This document shows positions 35,247 through 45,220 of a stretch of 64,000 nt of DNA, piece by piece. Positions within the stretch are counted from its first letter, which is position 1; each line of letters begins with the position of its first letter. The notes beneath the pieces were generated by a model. That model did not search any database, was not told where the DNA came from, and saw only the letters and a program-made list of their open reading frames with translations. Source of the stretch: Spirochaeta cellobiosiphila DSM 17781 (GTDB lineage Bacteria > Spirochaetota > Spirochaetia > DSM-17781). Location of the stretch: contig NZ_KE384554.1 of assembly GCF_000426705.1 (NCBI RefSeq), forward strand, positions 447,480 through 511,479, read 5' to 3'. The translations under genes and the position numbers were made by a program.

Positions 35247-36029
35247 TCAGTAATCTTTCTTGCTTCTTCGCTGTAAGAGCTGTGCTGCTATTCCAAGACA
35301 TACGGTTGAAACAATCATTAAGCTACTCAACGCATTTAGTGTTGGCTTGATTCCCATCTTCATCTGGCCAAAAATGTACATGGAAAGGGTACCGTCTTTC
35401 GGACCTGCCACAAAAAAGGTTGTCAATACATCTTCTAAGGAAAATGTAAAAGCCAATAATCCTCCTGATAACATGGCAGGCATAATGATAGGTAACATTA
35501 CCTTCGTAATCACTTGAAACTGGTTACACCCAAGATCATAAGCCGCTTCCTCTATAGATTTATCAAACCCGTATAAAGCAACTTTCGTTGTATTAAACGT
35601 AACGGGGGTACAAAACGTTACATGGGCAATGATAATGGTCACCTTACTAAGGGGAATCCCGAAAATATCATAAAGTGCCAACATGGATACCCCAAGGAGC
35701 ATGGCCGGTACAATGGTTGGCAAGAAAAGGAAAGAATCCAAATATTTCTTAAATCTAAAATTATGTTTATAAAATCCAATGGCTCCGAAAGCTCCTAGTA
35801 ATACAGATATAAACGTACTTACAAAGGAAACTATCATCGTATTTTTAAACGCCCTAAACACATCACTCTGGGTCAACAGCTCTTGGTACCACCTCAAAGT
35901 AAATCCGCTCCATCCGATATCTAGTTCCGAATTATTAAAGGAATAAACAACCATTGTCACAATTGGTATGTAAAGAAGAGCTAGAAAGCAAACCACATAA
36001 AAAATAGAAATCAGCTTATTTCCCTTCAT
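35247..36029 (-). CDS. potC: PotC-like ABC permease
   Basis: 260-residue permease, six helices, with EAA loop SIEEAAYDLGCNQFQVITKV and MLPIIMPAMLSGGLLAFTFS after it, both diagnostic of the PotC branch. Its ATG overlaps the stop of potB (TAATG at 36029). Part of the PotABCD importer. Confidence 0.93.
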   Translation of the reverse strand: MKGNKLISIFYVVCFLALLYIPIVTMVVYSFNNSELDIGWSGFTLRWYQELLTQSDVFRAFKNTMIVSFVSTFISVLLGAFGAIGFYKHNFRFKKYLDSFLFLPTIVPAMLLGVSMLALYDIFGIPLSKVTIIIAHVTFCTPVTFNTTKVALYGFDKSIEEAAYDLGCNQFQVITKVMLPIIMPAMLSGGLLAFTFSLEDVLTTFFVAGPKDGTLSMYIFGQMKMGIKPTLNALSSLMIVSTVCLGIAAQLLQRRSKKDY

Positions 36030-36898
36030 TAGTTTTCCTCCTGTCTTACACTAGACACTTTGTTATCCAACAGAATGATCAGTGAGCTAAACAACATAAT
36101 GGCTACTGCCAATGCTGATCCAAAAGGCCAGTTTTTTGATATGGAAAATTGATTTGAAATAACATTTCCAATAATCATCATTTTTCCTCCGCCAAGGGCA
36201 TCGGGAACATAAAAGTTAAACATAGAAGGGACAAAAACCAGGACAACACCACCCATAATCCCAGGCAGACTTAAAGGGAAAATTACCTGTGTAAAAAGCT
36301 GAAAAGAAGAGGCTCCAAGATCTCTTCCAGCTTCTAATATGGACGAGTCAATCTTTTGAAGACTTGAATACAAGGGCATAACCATTAGGGGGAGCAAACT
36401 GTAAATCAATCCAAAATAGACCGCAAATGGTGTGTACAAAATTTGCAAAGGCTCTGTAATCAATCCTATGTGCATTAGAAGACTGTTGATGACTCCATTT
36501 GCCGATGAAACATTCATTATTGCGTATATCCGTAGTAATCCGTTTGTCCAAAATGGGATAATAATGCCCATCAACATAAATTGTTGAATTTTTTTACCGG
36601 CTCTAGCAGCAATATAGGCATAAGGATAAGCAATCAATATAACAAGAAAGGTGACAACAAAAGCCATCAATATGGTTCTGTAAATAACCGTCATATACAC
36701 CGGACGAATGAGTGTCTGATACGCTTTCAGGGTAAAATCATACACAATATTTCCAAATTCATTTCTGGATGAAAAGCTAACAACAAGAATGTAGATAAAA
36801 GGAAACAGGAAGAAGATTGTTGTCCACAATCCCATGGGACCAATTGTAAGAAGCATTGAGCCTAGGGATTGTTTTTTATTTTTTTCATTTTCCTTCAT
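36029..36898 (-). CDS. potB: PotB-like ABC permease
   Basis: 289-residue permease, six helices, with EAA loop SILEAGRDLGASSFQLFTQV and FPLSLPGIMGGVVLVFVPSM. Its start overlaps the end of potA by four bases (ATGA), giving translational coupling across potA-potB-potC. Part of the PotABCD importer. Confidence 0.93.
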   Translation of the reverse strand: MKENEKNKKQSLGSMLLTIGPMGLWTTIFFLFPFIYILVVSFSSRNEFGNIVYDFTLKAYQTLIRPVYMTVIYRTILMAFVVTFLVILIAYPYAYIAARAGKKIQQFMLMGIIIPFWTNGLLRIYAIMNVSSANGVINSLLMHIGLITEPLQILYTPFAVYFGLIYSLLPLMVMPLYSSLQKIDSSILEAGRDLGASSFQLFTQVIFPLSLPGIMGGVVLVFVPSMFNFYVPDALGGGKMMIIGNVISNQFSISKNWPFGSALAVAIMLFSSLIILLDNKVSSVRQEEN

Positions 36899-37995
36899 CC
36901 ATTCACCCCACTTTCATCATGTACGAAGATACAATGGGCTTTCTTCCAGCATATTTTTATTTGAGCTTTATCAAGAGGTCTTTGGTTATCGTGGGTAAAA
37001 CAATTTAATTTAATTGGGACATTATCTTTGGTATGAAACATATGTCTTAGGATATTACCGACGTAAATTGATTCATCATAAATAACGTCCAAAACATTGT
37101 AGTTTTCAAGATTATCAATATTAGATGCAAAGCGTAAATTTTCCGGTCTAATGGATACATAAACCTCAGACCCAACTAAATAACGTTTTTTCATATTGGA
37201 AGCAATTTTCACCCCGTTAAAATCTACAACGGAATAGTTTTCATTATTCTCTAGAACAGTACCTTTCAGTAGATTAGTTTCCCCTATAAAGTCCGCTGCG
37301 AATTTCGTTCTTGGCTTTTCATAGATGTCAACAACATTACCAATTTGCTCTATATTGCCTTTATTCATAATGGCAATCCTGTCAGAGATAGTTAAAGCCT
37401 CTTCCTGATCATGGGTAACATAAACAAAAGTGATTCTCAGCTCTTTTTGCAGATGTTTGAGTTCTAACTGCATGTCCTTGCGAAGTTTTAAATCAAGAGC
37501 ACCAAGGGGTTCATCTAACAATAGAACTTTTGGTTCATTAACCAGTGATCTGGCAATCGCTACTCTTTGTTTTTGACCACCACTTAACTTTGAAGGCTTT
37601 TTGTTGACATGCTCTTCGAGTTTAATCATCTGAATCATTCGATCAACTTTTTTTGCTATTACATCTTTTGGTAATTTTTTTTGTTTAAGTCCAAATGCGA
37701 TGTTTTCACGAATTGTCAAATGGGGAAAAAGTGCATAATTTTGAAATACCGTATTAACATCTCTATGATTTGGAGGTAGTGTCTCACAGTTTTTACCGTC
37801 AATGATAATTTCTCCTAGACTTGGATCTTCGAACCCTGCAAGCATACGAAGTGTTGTTGTCTTTCCGCATCCGGATGGTCCAAGAAGGGTAAGAAATTCT
37901 CCTTCTTTTACCGTAAGGCTAATGTTATTAACCGCTGTCATATCACCAAACATCTTCGTTACTCTAAGTAATTCAATCATGTTATTCTCTTCCAT
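36895..37995 (-). CDS. potA: PotA-like ABC transporter ATPase
   Basis: About 366 residues: nucleotide-binding domain with Walker A GPSGCGKTT, Q-loop TVFQNYALFPHLT, signature LSGGQKQRVA and Walker B VLLLDEPLGALD, then a C-terminal TOBE-like regulatory region (ETNLLKGTVL, VSIRPENLRF). The frame is open from 38049, but AGGGGG (38003-38008) sits 7 bases before ATG 37995, which I choose. First gene of the pot-MATE-hydrolase operon, about 160 bases downstream of the MerR-type promoter at 38159. Confidence 0.95.
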   Translation of the reverse strand: MEENNMIELLRVTKMFGDMTAVNNISLTVKEGEFLTLLGPSGCGKTTTLRMLAGFEDPSLGEIIIDGKNCETLPPNHRDVNTVFQNYALFPHLTIRENIAFGLKQKKLPKDVIAKKVDRMIQMIKLEEHVNKKPSKLSGGQKQRVAIARSLVNEPKVLLLDEPLGALDLKLRKDMQLELKHLQKELRITFVYVTHDQEEALTISDRIAIMNKGNIEQIGNVVDIYEKPRTKFAADFIGETNLLKGTVLENNENYSVVDFNGVKIASNMKKRYLVGSEVYVSIRPENLRFASNIDNLENYNVLDVIYDESIYVGNILRHMFHTKDNVPIKLNCFTHDNQRPLDKAQIKICWKKAHCIFVHDESGVNG

Positions 37996-38158
37996 TTCCA
38001 TACCCCCTTTAACCAGTATTAACCATACAAAATGTCTTTGTATAGACACTCTGTCATATAGAAACTAGCTGCTTCTCTCTATACGAAAAAAGAAGAATAA
38101 TTCCATAGCTCAGGCCATATTGAATAAATAATCAACTAATTTAAGCTACACTTAATCT

Positions 38159-38189
38159 TTTATACATCTTTGTGTTACACAAATGTCAA
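38159..38189 (-). promoter_or_regulatory. MerR-type promoter for potABCD operon
   Basis: On the minus strand TTGACA (38184-38189) and TATAAA (38159-38164) are separated by 19 bases, longer than the 17 optimum. The spacer contains the perfect dyad TTTGTGT-T-ACACAAA (38169-38183). An overlong spacer filled by a dyad is the hallmark of promoters activated by MerR-family regulators. The MerR gene lies directly upstream at 38302. Confidence 0.75.
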
Positions 38190-38301
38190 CACTTATTTTT
38201 TGTTTTTTTAGACAGGTTTAAGTCTCTAGATTTGGTAAGCTTTACACTTAAATAAAGAAAGGCATGAGTAATGTAATAGGAAATGTAACTAGAAATAATG
38301 A

Positions 38302-39153
38302 CTAGGATTGTCCAGAAGATTCTGACAATGTACGAATAGGGACTTGATAAAGAAAACATCTTTCTTTCTCAATGCTCGTTATGGAAATGTCAATAATATT
38401 GATTTCAATGATATCACCGATAATTTCATACTCTTCTTTTTTAAGCCAATCCCTGATATATCGGTAGGCATCACAATTATATTGGAATGATCCATGACCT
38501 AAACCACATAAGTAATCACCTTCTGGTATTTCATAAATATTATTGATATGCCTTTTGCACTTTTCAACAGGTAAATAAGGCATTCGGCTAAATCTTGCCC
38601 TCTTTGGATCAAAAAAAGAGTCTTTACTTATCATTCCACATACCAAATCACTAGCAAACAGAGGAGCAGTATCTTTCAAATACTGCTCCAAATTCATGAC
38701 ATTGAATAGATAGGGATCCCGCCCCTCTGTATATTCCCCTAAAGTAACCACTAAGCGTTTCTTCAAATGTCTCACCTGTGCTTCATTGACTTCCACGGGA
38801 TGATTGATCTTATCGATATATTCCAGTTTTTCCTGTATGGTCTTTAATAATCGTTTCTTTTCACGAATCTCTTTTTTAAGCTCATTTTCTTTTTCTGTAA
38901 GCAACTGATAAGATCGTTTAAGATCACGATTCTCCATATATTCTTTTATTTCTGGTAGGGACATTCCAAGATTTCTCAACTCCAAAATCGTTCCGATTTC
39001 TTCACATTGAGAACAAGAGTAGTACCTATAATTAGTTTTCGGATCGACTAATTTGGCCTTGAGAAGGCCAATTCTATCATAATGCCTAAGAGTTTCAGTC
39101 GTAATCCCTTTTATTTTGCTTAATTCTGTAATACTTATTCGATTATTCTTCAT
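38302..39153 (-). CDS. MerR family regulator with GyrI-like effector domain (BmrR/BltR type)
   Basis: 283 residues: MerR HTH at the N-terminus (SITELSKIKGITTETLRHYD, IGLLKA, RYYSCSQCEEIGTILELRNL), a coiled-coil dimerisation helix (about 80-120), then a C-terminal GyrI-like domain (VRHLKKRLVVTLGEYTEGRD, EIPEGDYLCGLGHG). That domain binds organic cations in BmrR relatives. Encoded between atzF and the pot operon and probably activating the latter through the 19-bp-spaced promoter at 38159. A cationic guanidino compound would be a natural inducer (inference). AAAGGGAG lies about 11 bases before the ATG. Confidence 0.9.
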   Translation of the reverse strand: MKNNRISITELSKIKGITTETLRHYDRIGLLKAKLVDPKTNYRYYSCSQCEEIGTILELRNLGMSLPEIKEYMENRDLKRSYQLLTEKENELKKEIREKKRLLKTIQEKLEYIDKINHPVEVNEAQVRHLKKRLVVTLGEYTEGRDPYLFNVMNLEQYLKDTAPLFASDLVCGMISKDSFFDPKRARFSRMPYLPVEKCKRHINNIYEIPEGDYLCGLGHGSFQYNCDAYRYIRDWLKKEEYEIIGDIIEINIIDISITSIEKERCFLYQVPIRTLSESSGQS

Positions 39154-39170
39154 TGTATCAGCACTCCCTT

Positions 39171-39183
39171 TGACACAATGTCA
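39171..39183. promoter_or_regulatory. Dyad in front of the merR gene
   Basis: TGACA-CAA-TGTCA, five-base arms, in the 49 bases between atzF and merR, overlapping the merR RBS region. Its minus-strand form TGACATTGTGTCA recalls TGACATTTGTGT of the pot promoter, so it may be a weaker MerR site for autoregulation. Confidence 0.35.
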
Positions 39184-39202
39184 GCCTATGGCATCCATTT
39201 GA

Positions 39203-40906
39203 TTAAATAGTATATATTCCTTTGGCAGTCATATCTTCCCCTGTCTCTGAAGCATAGACTTCTCCCAGGAATCCAGCAACCACACTCCCGTCGTTCATCT
39301 CAACAGATCCAATAGACAATGGAGCAGGTACTTGTTTCATAAAGGCACCGAAACAGTGTAAGGGCAAGCTGTAAACATCAACAGCAATACTTCCACCACC
39401 TTTTCCAACTTTTATGATTCCTGGTTTTTTCGGAACCGTATTAAATTCATACAATTTATATTTTGCCGCCGTCATTGCATGCTCTTTAAACTCTGCTCCT
39501 AACTCTAACAACTGATATTCTAAAGGGTAACCCTGTTTATGCAAACCGCATACGACAAGATCAATGGTTTCGGTCTTTTCAAAGGCTTCTGCAGCAGAAA
39601 TGATCATACCTTCATTTTGTGCCAAGCTAAAAATGGTTATTCCAAAGGGAGTCTGATCGCCAACACAGGCGGGCACATTTACAGCACACAAATCCAAGAG
39701 ATTGCAATGATTTGTATATAATCCCAGCTGACTATTTGTCTCTATAGGATTTTCCCTTACCTGTTGACGTGTAAACGTTCCGCCTATGGTAGGCATTATC
39801 AATACACTTTCATCAAGAATAGATTTCACTTGATGCTTGTATTCTTGGAGTGTATGTATAGCTTCAAAAACTTTAGCCGCCGTATATTTTTCTTGACTTC
39901 CGCTTCGTAAAATCCGTTCCGTAACGGGAAAAAGCTGTTCAGGATTCTTCTGGACAAAGTCACCAAGATCTTTCCAACGCTCAGCTACCCATGGTCCATC
40001 ATACAAAATGGCCGCCGCTTGAGAAAAGGGACTATAATCAATATATTCAACCTTAAGGTTCATTTTATTAATACGATTAAGGGCCTTTCTCCATGCTGAA
40101 CGATATTCCTCTTGGTAATCACCGAAAAATTCCGGTTCTTCCTTAGGTAGTAATACTTTTTTCGGTTTTTTAATTGATCTTTCACCGTAATCTTTCGACC
40201 AACAGCAGCCCTCATCAACCCCTCTGGCATATGTATCCACTGTAACAGCATCATCCAATGAGTTTGCCATTACGGTTACACAATCAAGACTGGCACAGGC
40301 AGGAACCACACCCTTTGTGGACCATGCACCCAATGCTGGTTTATACCCAACCAATTTATTAAGCGCCGCAGGAACACGCCCTGAGCCGGCTGTATCCGTC
40401 CCCAATGAAAAGGCAGCCATTCCAAGTGCCACAACTACGGCAGACCCGGAACTAGAACCGCCACTGATCAATTCAGGATTAATGGCATTCCTGACTTCAC
40501 CATAAGGACTTCTTGTTCCAACTAATCCGGTTGCAAACTGATCCAGATTTGTTTTACCTACGGGAATAGCTCCCATGGCGATTAATTTTTTTACTACCGT
40601 CGCATGTTCTACCGGATCATAAGAGTAGGCGGAACATCCGGCGGTTGTGGGAATACCTTTCAAATCTATATTGTCTTTAATAGCAAAGGGTATTCCCCAT
40701 AAGGGGTATTCTTCAGAGGCTTTTTCCGGAAGTCCCTCAATATATTTCATCATACTATCCACATCAGGATTCGTAATCCAAACATTATAATCAGCATACT
40801 TTGCTGCTCGTTTCATGATTTCTTTTACAACCAATTCAGGAGTCAAATTGCCGCTTTTGTATCCATCCTGCAAATATTTAAAGGTCAATTTTTTTGGAAA
40901 AAACAT
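39203..40906 (-). CDS. atzF: Allophanate hydrolase (AtzF type)
   Basis: 567-residue amidase-signature hydrolase turning allophanate into ammonia and CO2. The Ser-cisSer-Lys triad is visible: Lys in PFAIKDNIDLKG near residue 83, and Ser-Ser in the glycine-rich SGGSSSGSAVVVALGMA near 157, with TDTAGSGRVPAA (nucleophile Ser) near 181. A C-terminal domain of ~110 residues (VCGLHKQGYPLEYQLLELGA onwards) is the part unique to allophanate hydrolases. RBS AAAGGAGG. It is 23 bases after the carboxylase gene, in the order carboxylase then allophanate hydrolase, the usual one for urea or guanidine degradation. Confidence 0.94.
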   Translation of the reverse strand: MFFPKKLTFKYLQDGYKSGNLTPELVVKEIMKRAAKYADYNVWITNPDVDSMMKYIEGLPEKASEEYPLWGIPFAIKDNIDLKGIPTTAGCSAYSYDPVEHATVVKKLIAMGAIPVGKTNLDQFATGLVGTRSPYGEVRNAINPELISGGSSSGSAVVVALGMAAFSLGTDTAGSGRVPAALNKLVGYKPALGAWSTKGVVPACASLDCVTVMANSLDDAVTVDTYARGVDEGCCWSKDYGERSIKKPKKVLLPKEEPEFFGDYQEEYRSAWRKALNRINKMNLKVEYIDYSPFSQAAAILYDGPWVAERWKDLGDFVQKNPEQLFPVTERILRSGSQEKYTAAKVFEAIHTLQEYKHQVKSILDESVLIMPTIGGTFTRQQVRENPIETNSQLGLYTNHCNLLDLCAVNVPACVGDQTPFGITIFSLAQNEGMIISAAEAFEKTETIDLVVCGLHKQGYPLEYQLLELGAEFKEHAMTAAKYKLYEFNTVPKKPGIIKVGKGGGSIAVDVYSLPLHCFGAFMKQVPAPLSIGSVEMNDGSVVAGFLGEVYASETGEDMTAKGIYTI

Positions 40907-40929
40907 ACTTCTCCTCCTTTTGTATACAT

Positions 40930-43900
40930 CTATTTCATAATAAGTACAGGTTGACCACTTTGAACGGTATCACCACACTCAACCAAAATTTCTTCAATTA
41001 CACCAGCTCGATCAGCTGTCATAATAAACTCCATCTTCATGCTCTCAAGAGTTATAATTTCATCTCCCTTTTCAATACGTTCTCCGGCTTTCGCATGAAT
41101 CGTCCATATGCTTCCGGGCATATCCGTGTTGATAGTATGGGCATTGCTTGAAGTAATTCGCTTATCCTTTTCCTTCGTCTGCATTGTTACAAAACTATCA
41201 AGACCTTTCTTCTTCCAGTCTTCCTTTTCCTTCCTAAAGGCCTCTTGCTGTTGCTCTTTGAAAGCTTCAATAGAGATTTTCTCTTTTTCGAAAAATTCCT
41301 TATATGCTTTCATGCTAAATGTTGTATGCTCAACTTTAGGAGAAAATCTGCCCCTCAGAAAATCATGCCTTAATTCCAGTATTTCTTCTGCACTAACGGG
41401 ATAAAAACGTATCTGATCAAAAAAATCCAATAGCCATGGTTTTGATTGATTAAAATAATCCGTCTCCTGTAGCAAATTCCACATTTGAATAGTTCTGCCA
41501 ACAAACTGGTATCCACCAGGGCCTTCCATACCATACACACAGAGATAAGCACCACCAATTCCAACGGCATTTTCCGGCGTCCAGGGTCGGGCTGGATTGT
41601 ATTTCGTCGTTACCAACCGGTGCCTTGGATCAATCGGTGTTGCCACAGGAGCTCCCAGATAAACATCACCAAGTCCCAGAACCATATAGGAAGCTTCAAA
41701 GATAATATTTTGCACAGCTTCTATGCTTTCCATCCCATTAATTCGACGGATAAATTCTGGATTACTCGGGCACCAGGGGGCATTGGGGCGAACGGTTTCC
41801 TGATATCGTTTTGTTGCTATGATTGTTTGAGGGTCATTCCATGATAAGGGCAGATAAATTATGCGAGATGGCACTTCGACTTCTGAAACATCTTCAAGCT
41901 CTCTATTCAATGCGATGATTTTTTTGGCCATTTCACCCACAGCAATCTGTCTACTGTCAAAACTAATTTGTAGGCTCCGAATTCCGGGAGTGATATTTAA
42001 AAGTGGCAAGTCAAACTTCTGAAGGGCTTCCATAAGCATATGAACTTGAAGCCGCAATCCAAAATCTAGTTCCATTGGACCGTATTCTACGAGTATGGCC
42101 TCTTCACCACTTAATCGAATCAAAATATCTGTGTTTCTATAATTGTCTTTTTCTAGAATGGCATAATGGGACAAGGACTGAGCCTCATTACTTGGAAAAG
42201 ATTCTGGTATAGGTTTATCAAATTTGTTACCACAAATCTGATGTTCCGTTTGCTCCCGGATCCAAGCGGCCTCTTCCAATGTGACAAGCTTAAAACGTAC
42301 CCTATCACCGGGTCTTAGCTGTCCTAATTTCCATAAATCGCCCTTTGCCATCGTCACCGGGCATACAAATCCTCCTAAACTTGGTCCATCCGGTCCGAGC
42401 AAAACTGCCTGATCGCCCGTAAGATCTAATGCACCCACCACATAGGGGTTATCATGAATATTGGAGGGATGAAGACCTGCTTCCCCACCATCTTCCCTGG
42501 TCCACTTCGGCAGAGATCCATTTAAACGTATCCCCGTTCGGGCGCTGTTGGAATCAACAACGAATTCCTGTTCTCTTAATTCTTGAAGATACTCGGGCTT
42601 CAGATATTCTTCTGTTGGCTGAGGTCCAGGAATAACCGCCAGTGCCCATGTGTCACCAATCAAAGGTATAGGCTGGAACTCAGCTTTCAATGTGGCGGAT
42701 TTTTTTTCATCTGTTAGGCTTTCTACATGGTTAAGCCTAAGAATATCACCACTTCTTAAGGCACGACCATTGTGTCCACCAAATCGTCCATCAGTAAAGG
42801 TCGCACTGCTTCCAAAAATCTTCGGTACATCAAATCCCCCCTTAATCAGAAGATAAGACCGCATTCCTTTTTCACAAGATCCCAAACGGAGAATCTGACC
42901 TTTCTTACCTTGAATCACCTGATACATCGGAATTGACTCATCCTCCAATGTAGGATGCATATCTGCACCGGTAATGCAAAAATCGACGGATGTTCTTAAT
43001 CTGAATTGGCCTCCTTTGAGGGTCATTTCAATACCGGAAGCTCCTTCCGGATTATCAAGCAATTTATTACCCATTCTAAAACTCAGGGAATCCATTGGCC
43101 CGCAAGGGGGTAAGCCCACATGCCAATACCCCTCCATTCCGGGATAATCTTGAATCGTACTTTGAACACCACCATCCAATACTTCAAGGGACAATTCCTT
43201 TGGTTTGAAGTTATTTAATAACTGTGTATGAATATTCCCAGATCTGAAGGCTTCCCCTTTCATAACAGCACTCAAATACAACAAATTATTGGCCGATCCA
43301 TAAATTCTTGTGGCTTCAAGAGCCCTATCCATTTTAGTTACAGCTAGATTTCTATATTCATCATGGACAATGATCTTGGCAAGCATAGAATCATATTTGG
43401 TCGATAACTCAATACCCTTTTTGATCCATGTTTCAACACGACATTCATTTGAAAAGAAGACTTCATCTATTTTACCTGAACTAGGTCGAAAATCATTCCA
43501 GGCATCTTCCCCATAGAGACGAGCCTCAATGGCATGCCCCTTCGGCTTATACTCTTTCTTCAACAAGTCACCCATTTCACCAGCAGCTTCCCGAATCATC
43601 CATTCGACCAAATCGATGTTATAGACTTCTTCCGTGATTCCATGTTCTACCTGAAGTCTTGTATTCACCTCAAGGAAATAATATTTCTTCCTATGAGTGT
43701 CATATAAAAATTCTACTGTCCCGGCATTTTTATAGTTCATGGCCTCCATCAGTCTAACGGCTGAATCATGCATCCTTTCTCTTACCTCATCTGGTATAAA
43801 CGGTGCGGGACATTCCTCAATCACTTTCTGATTTCTTCTTTGCAAAGAACAATCCCGATCCCCTAGGGCAACCACGTTGCCTTTGCCATCACCAAACACC

Positions 43901-44541
43901 TGAACCTCAACATGTCGTGCATTGAAAATATACTTTTCAATAAACACACCTTCATGGGCAAAATATTGGCCTGCCATTCTTTTTGTTGATTCAAATACAT
44001 GTAAAAGCATTTTCTCATCATGGCAAACCTGTATACCGATTCCCCCACCGCCTGCGGTACTTTTTATCATGACGGGATAACCTATCTTAGCTGCCATAGA
44101 GCTGGCATCTTCTATAGTTTCCAGCATTCTTGTACCTGATAACAGTGGTACTTGGTGTTTTTCAGCCAAAGCTCTTGCTTCGTGCTTTAATCCAAACAAC
44201 CTTATGTGTTCCGGTCTTGGACCGATGAACGCCATACCATGGGATTCACATTCTTCGGCGAATTCAACGTTTTCACTCAAAAAACCATATCCCGGATGAA
44301 TAGCATCCACCCCTGCCTTCAAGGCTTTTTCTAAAATCAGAGCCCTATTCAAATAGGTTTCTTTTACTGTTCCCTTCCCGATAAAGAGGGCCTGATCCGC
44401 ACCAGACACATGTAAACTGTCCTGATCCTCTTCTGTATAAAGGGCTACACTTTTAATTCCCATCTTTTTCAAAGTTCTTTCGATTCGGACAGCTATAGCA
44501 CCTCTATTGGCAATTAGAACTTTTTTTATCGCCTTGCCCAT
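40930..44541 (-). CDS. Biotin-dependent guanidine (or urea) carboxylase
   Basis: About 1203 residues with all four parts in order. Biotin carboxylase ~1-450 has KKVLIANRGAIAVRIERTLK, the ATP-grasp STAGGGGIGIQV, EVNTRLQVEHGITEEV and GHAIEARLYGED. KipA/KipI-like carboxyltransferase lies at ~460-1100 (YNPARPWTPENAVGIGGAY, EGPGGYQFVGRT). A C-terminal biotinyl domain carries ESMKMEF. ATG 44541 is five bases from the end of the upstream gene; the open frame to 44592 overlaps it and lacks the family start. Proteins next to the two DUF1989 partners, formerly called urea carboxylases, carboxylate guanidine in characterised cases; I therefore favour guanidine. The substrate-deciding residue of the carboxyltransferase needs alignment. 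Confidence 0.9.
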   Translation of the reverse strand: MGKAIKKVLIANRGAIAVRIERTLKKMGIKSVALYTEEDQDSLHVSGADQALFIGKGTVKETYLNRALILEKALKAGVDAIHPGYGFLSENVEFAEECESHGMAFIGPRPEHIRLFGLKHEARALAEKHQVPLLSGTRMLETIEDASSMAAKIGYPVMIKSTAGGGGIGIQVCHDEKMLLHVFESTKRMAGQYFAHEGVFIEKYIFNARHVEVQVFGDGKGNVVALGDRDCSLQRRNQKVIEECPAPFIPDEVRERMHDSAVRLMEAMNYKNAGTVEFLYDTHRKKYYFLEVNTRLQVEHGITEEVYNIDLVEWMIREAAGEMGDLLKKEYKPKGHAIEARLYGEDAWNDFRPSSGKIDEVFFSNECRVETWIKKGIELSTKYDSMLAKIIVHDEYRNLAVTKMDRALEATRIYGSANNLLYLSAVMKGEAFRSGNIHTQLLNNFKPKELSLEVLDGGVQSTIQDYPGMEGYWHVGLPPCGPMDSLSFRMGNKLLDNPEGASGIEMTLKGGQFRLRTSVDFCITGADMHPTLEDESIPMYQVIQGKKGQILRLGSCEKGMRSYLLIKGGFDVPKIFGSSATFTDGRFGGHNGRALRSGDILRLNHVESLTDEKKSATLKAEFQPIPLIGDTWALAVIPGPQPTEEYLKPEYLQELREQEFVVDSNSARTGIRLNGSLPKWTREDGGEAGLHPSNIHDNPYVVGALDLTGDQAVLLGPDGPSLGGFVCPVTMAKGDLWKLGQLRPGDRVRFKLVTLEEAAWIREQTEHQICGNKFDKPIPESFPSNEAQSLSHYAILEKDNYRNTDILIRLSGEEAILVEYGPMELDFGLRLQVHMLMEALQKFDLPLLNITPGIRSLQISFDSRQIAVGEMAKKIIALNRELEDVSEVEVPSRIIYLPLSWNDPQTIIATKRYQETVRPNAPWCPSNPEFIRRINGMESIEAVQNIIFEASYMVLGLGDVYLGAPVATPIDPRHRLVTTKYNPARPWTPENAVGIGGAYLCVYGMEGPGGYQFVGRTIQMWNLLQETDYFNQSKPWLLDFFDQIRFYPVSAEEILELRHDFLRGRFSPKVEHTTFSMKAYKEFFEKEKISIEAFKEQQQEAFRKEKEDWKKKGLDSFVTMQTKEKDKRITSSNAHTINTDMPGSIWTIHAKAGERIEKGDEIITLESMKMEFIMTADRAGVIEEILVECGDTVQSGQPVLIMK

Positions 44542-44545
44542 AAGC

Positions 44546-45196
44546 TTAGGCTTCCCAAATAAGCAGGCGCACCGGTGTTGGATTGTAAGCATTACAGGGA
44601 TTATTCAACTGTGGACAGTTGCTGATCAGCACCATAACATCTTTTAATGCTTCCATTTCGACATACTTTCCAGGGGCAGATACGCCATCATCGAACTTGA
44701 GTCCCCCCTCTTTTGTAACAGGAACATTCATAAAAAAGTTAATATTGGGAGCCAAATCACGTTTGTTCAATCCATTCATATTATTTGCCAACTGCTGCAT
44801 AAAATTGTCTCTGCAATTATGCATATGTTCTTTTTCCAGGGCATAGCGTACTTTATTGCTCTGAGATGAGCATGCTCCGCCCAATGTGTCATGACGACCT
44901 GTCATATCAGCTGTGATCGTAAGCAAAGGTTCTCCTGATTCCGCTCTAAGGATAGTTCCTGTTGTTAAATAAATATTTTTTTGAGCCACAATTGTTTTTA
45001 TTGCACTGTAATGATCTTCGGGAGTTTCCAAATCATAAAAAGTAGTATCTACGGCTTGATTTCCTTCCATATCAAGGATCATAAACCGCTGTCCTTCTTT
45101 TAGCTCATGCATCCATCCTTTTCCTGCTTCCAAAACTCCATCATATATAGCATCTTCTAACTTTAAAGTACTTTTCTTTTCAACCAATCCAAACAT
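44546..45196 (-). CDS. UAAP2-type DUF1989 protein, likely carboxyguanidine deiminase subunit
   Basis: 216 residues of the urea-amidolyase-associated protein 2 family: [36 protein letters not shown] with conserved His and Cys, MHNCRDNFM, and the C-terminal [20 protein letters not shown]. In characterised systems UAAP1 and UAAP2 form the heteromeric carboxyguanidine deiminase that converts carboxyguanidine to allophanate and ammonia. It sits between UAAP1 (24 bases upstream) and the carboxylase, and acts between the carboxylase and AtzF steps. RBS AAAGGAG. Confidence 0.88.
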   Translation of the reverse strand: MFGLVEKKSTLKLEDAIYDGVLEAGKGWMHELKEGQRFMILDMEGNQAVDTTFYDLETPEDHYSAIKTIVAQKNIYLTTGTILRAESGEPLLTITADMTGRHDTLGGACSSQSNKVRYALEKEHMHNCRDNFMQQLANNMNGLNKRDLAPNINFFMNVPVTKEGGLKFDDGVSAPGKYVEMEALKDVMVLISNCPQLNNPCNAYNPTPVRLLIWEA

Positions 45197-45220
45197 AATC
45201 TGTTCTCCTTTACTAACTAA

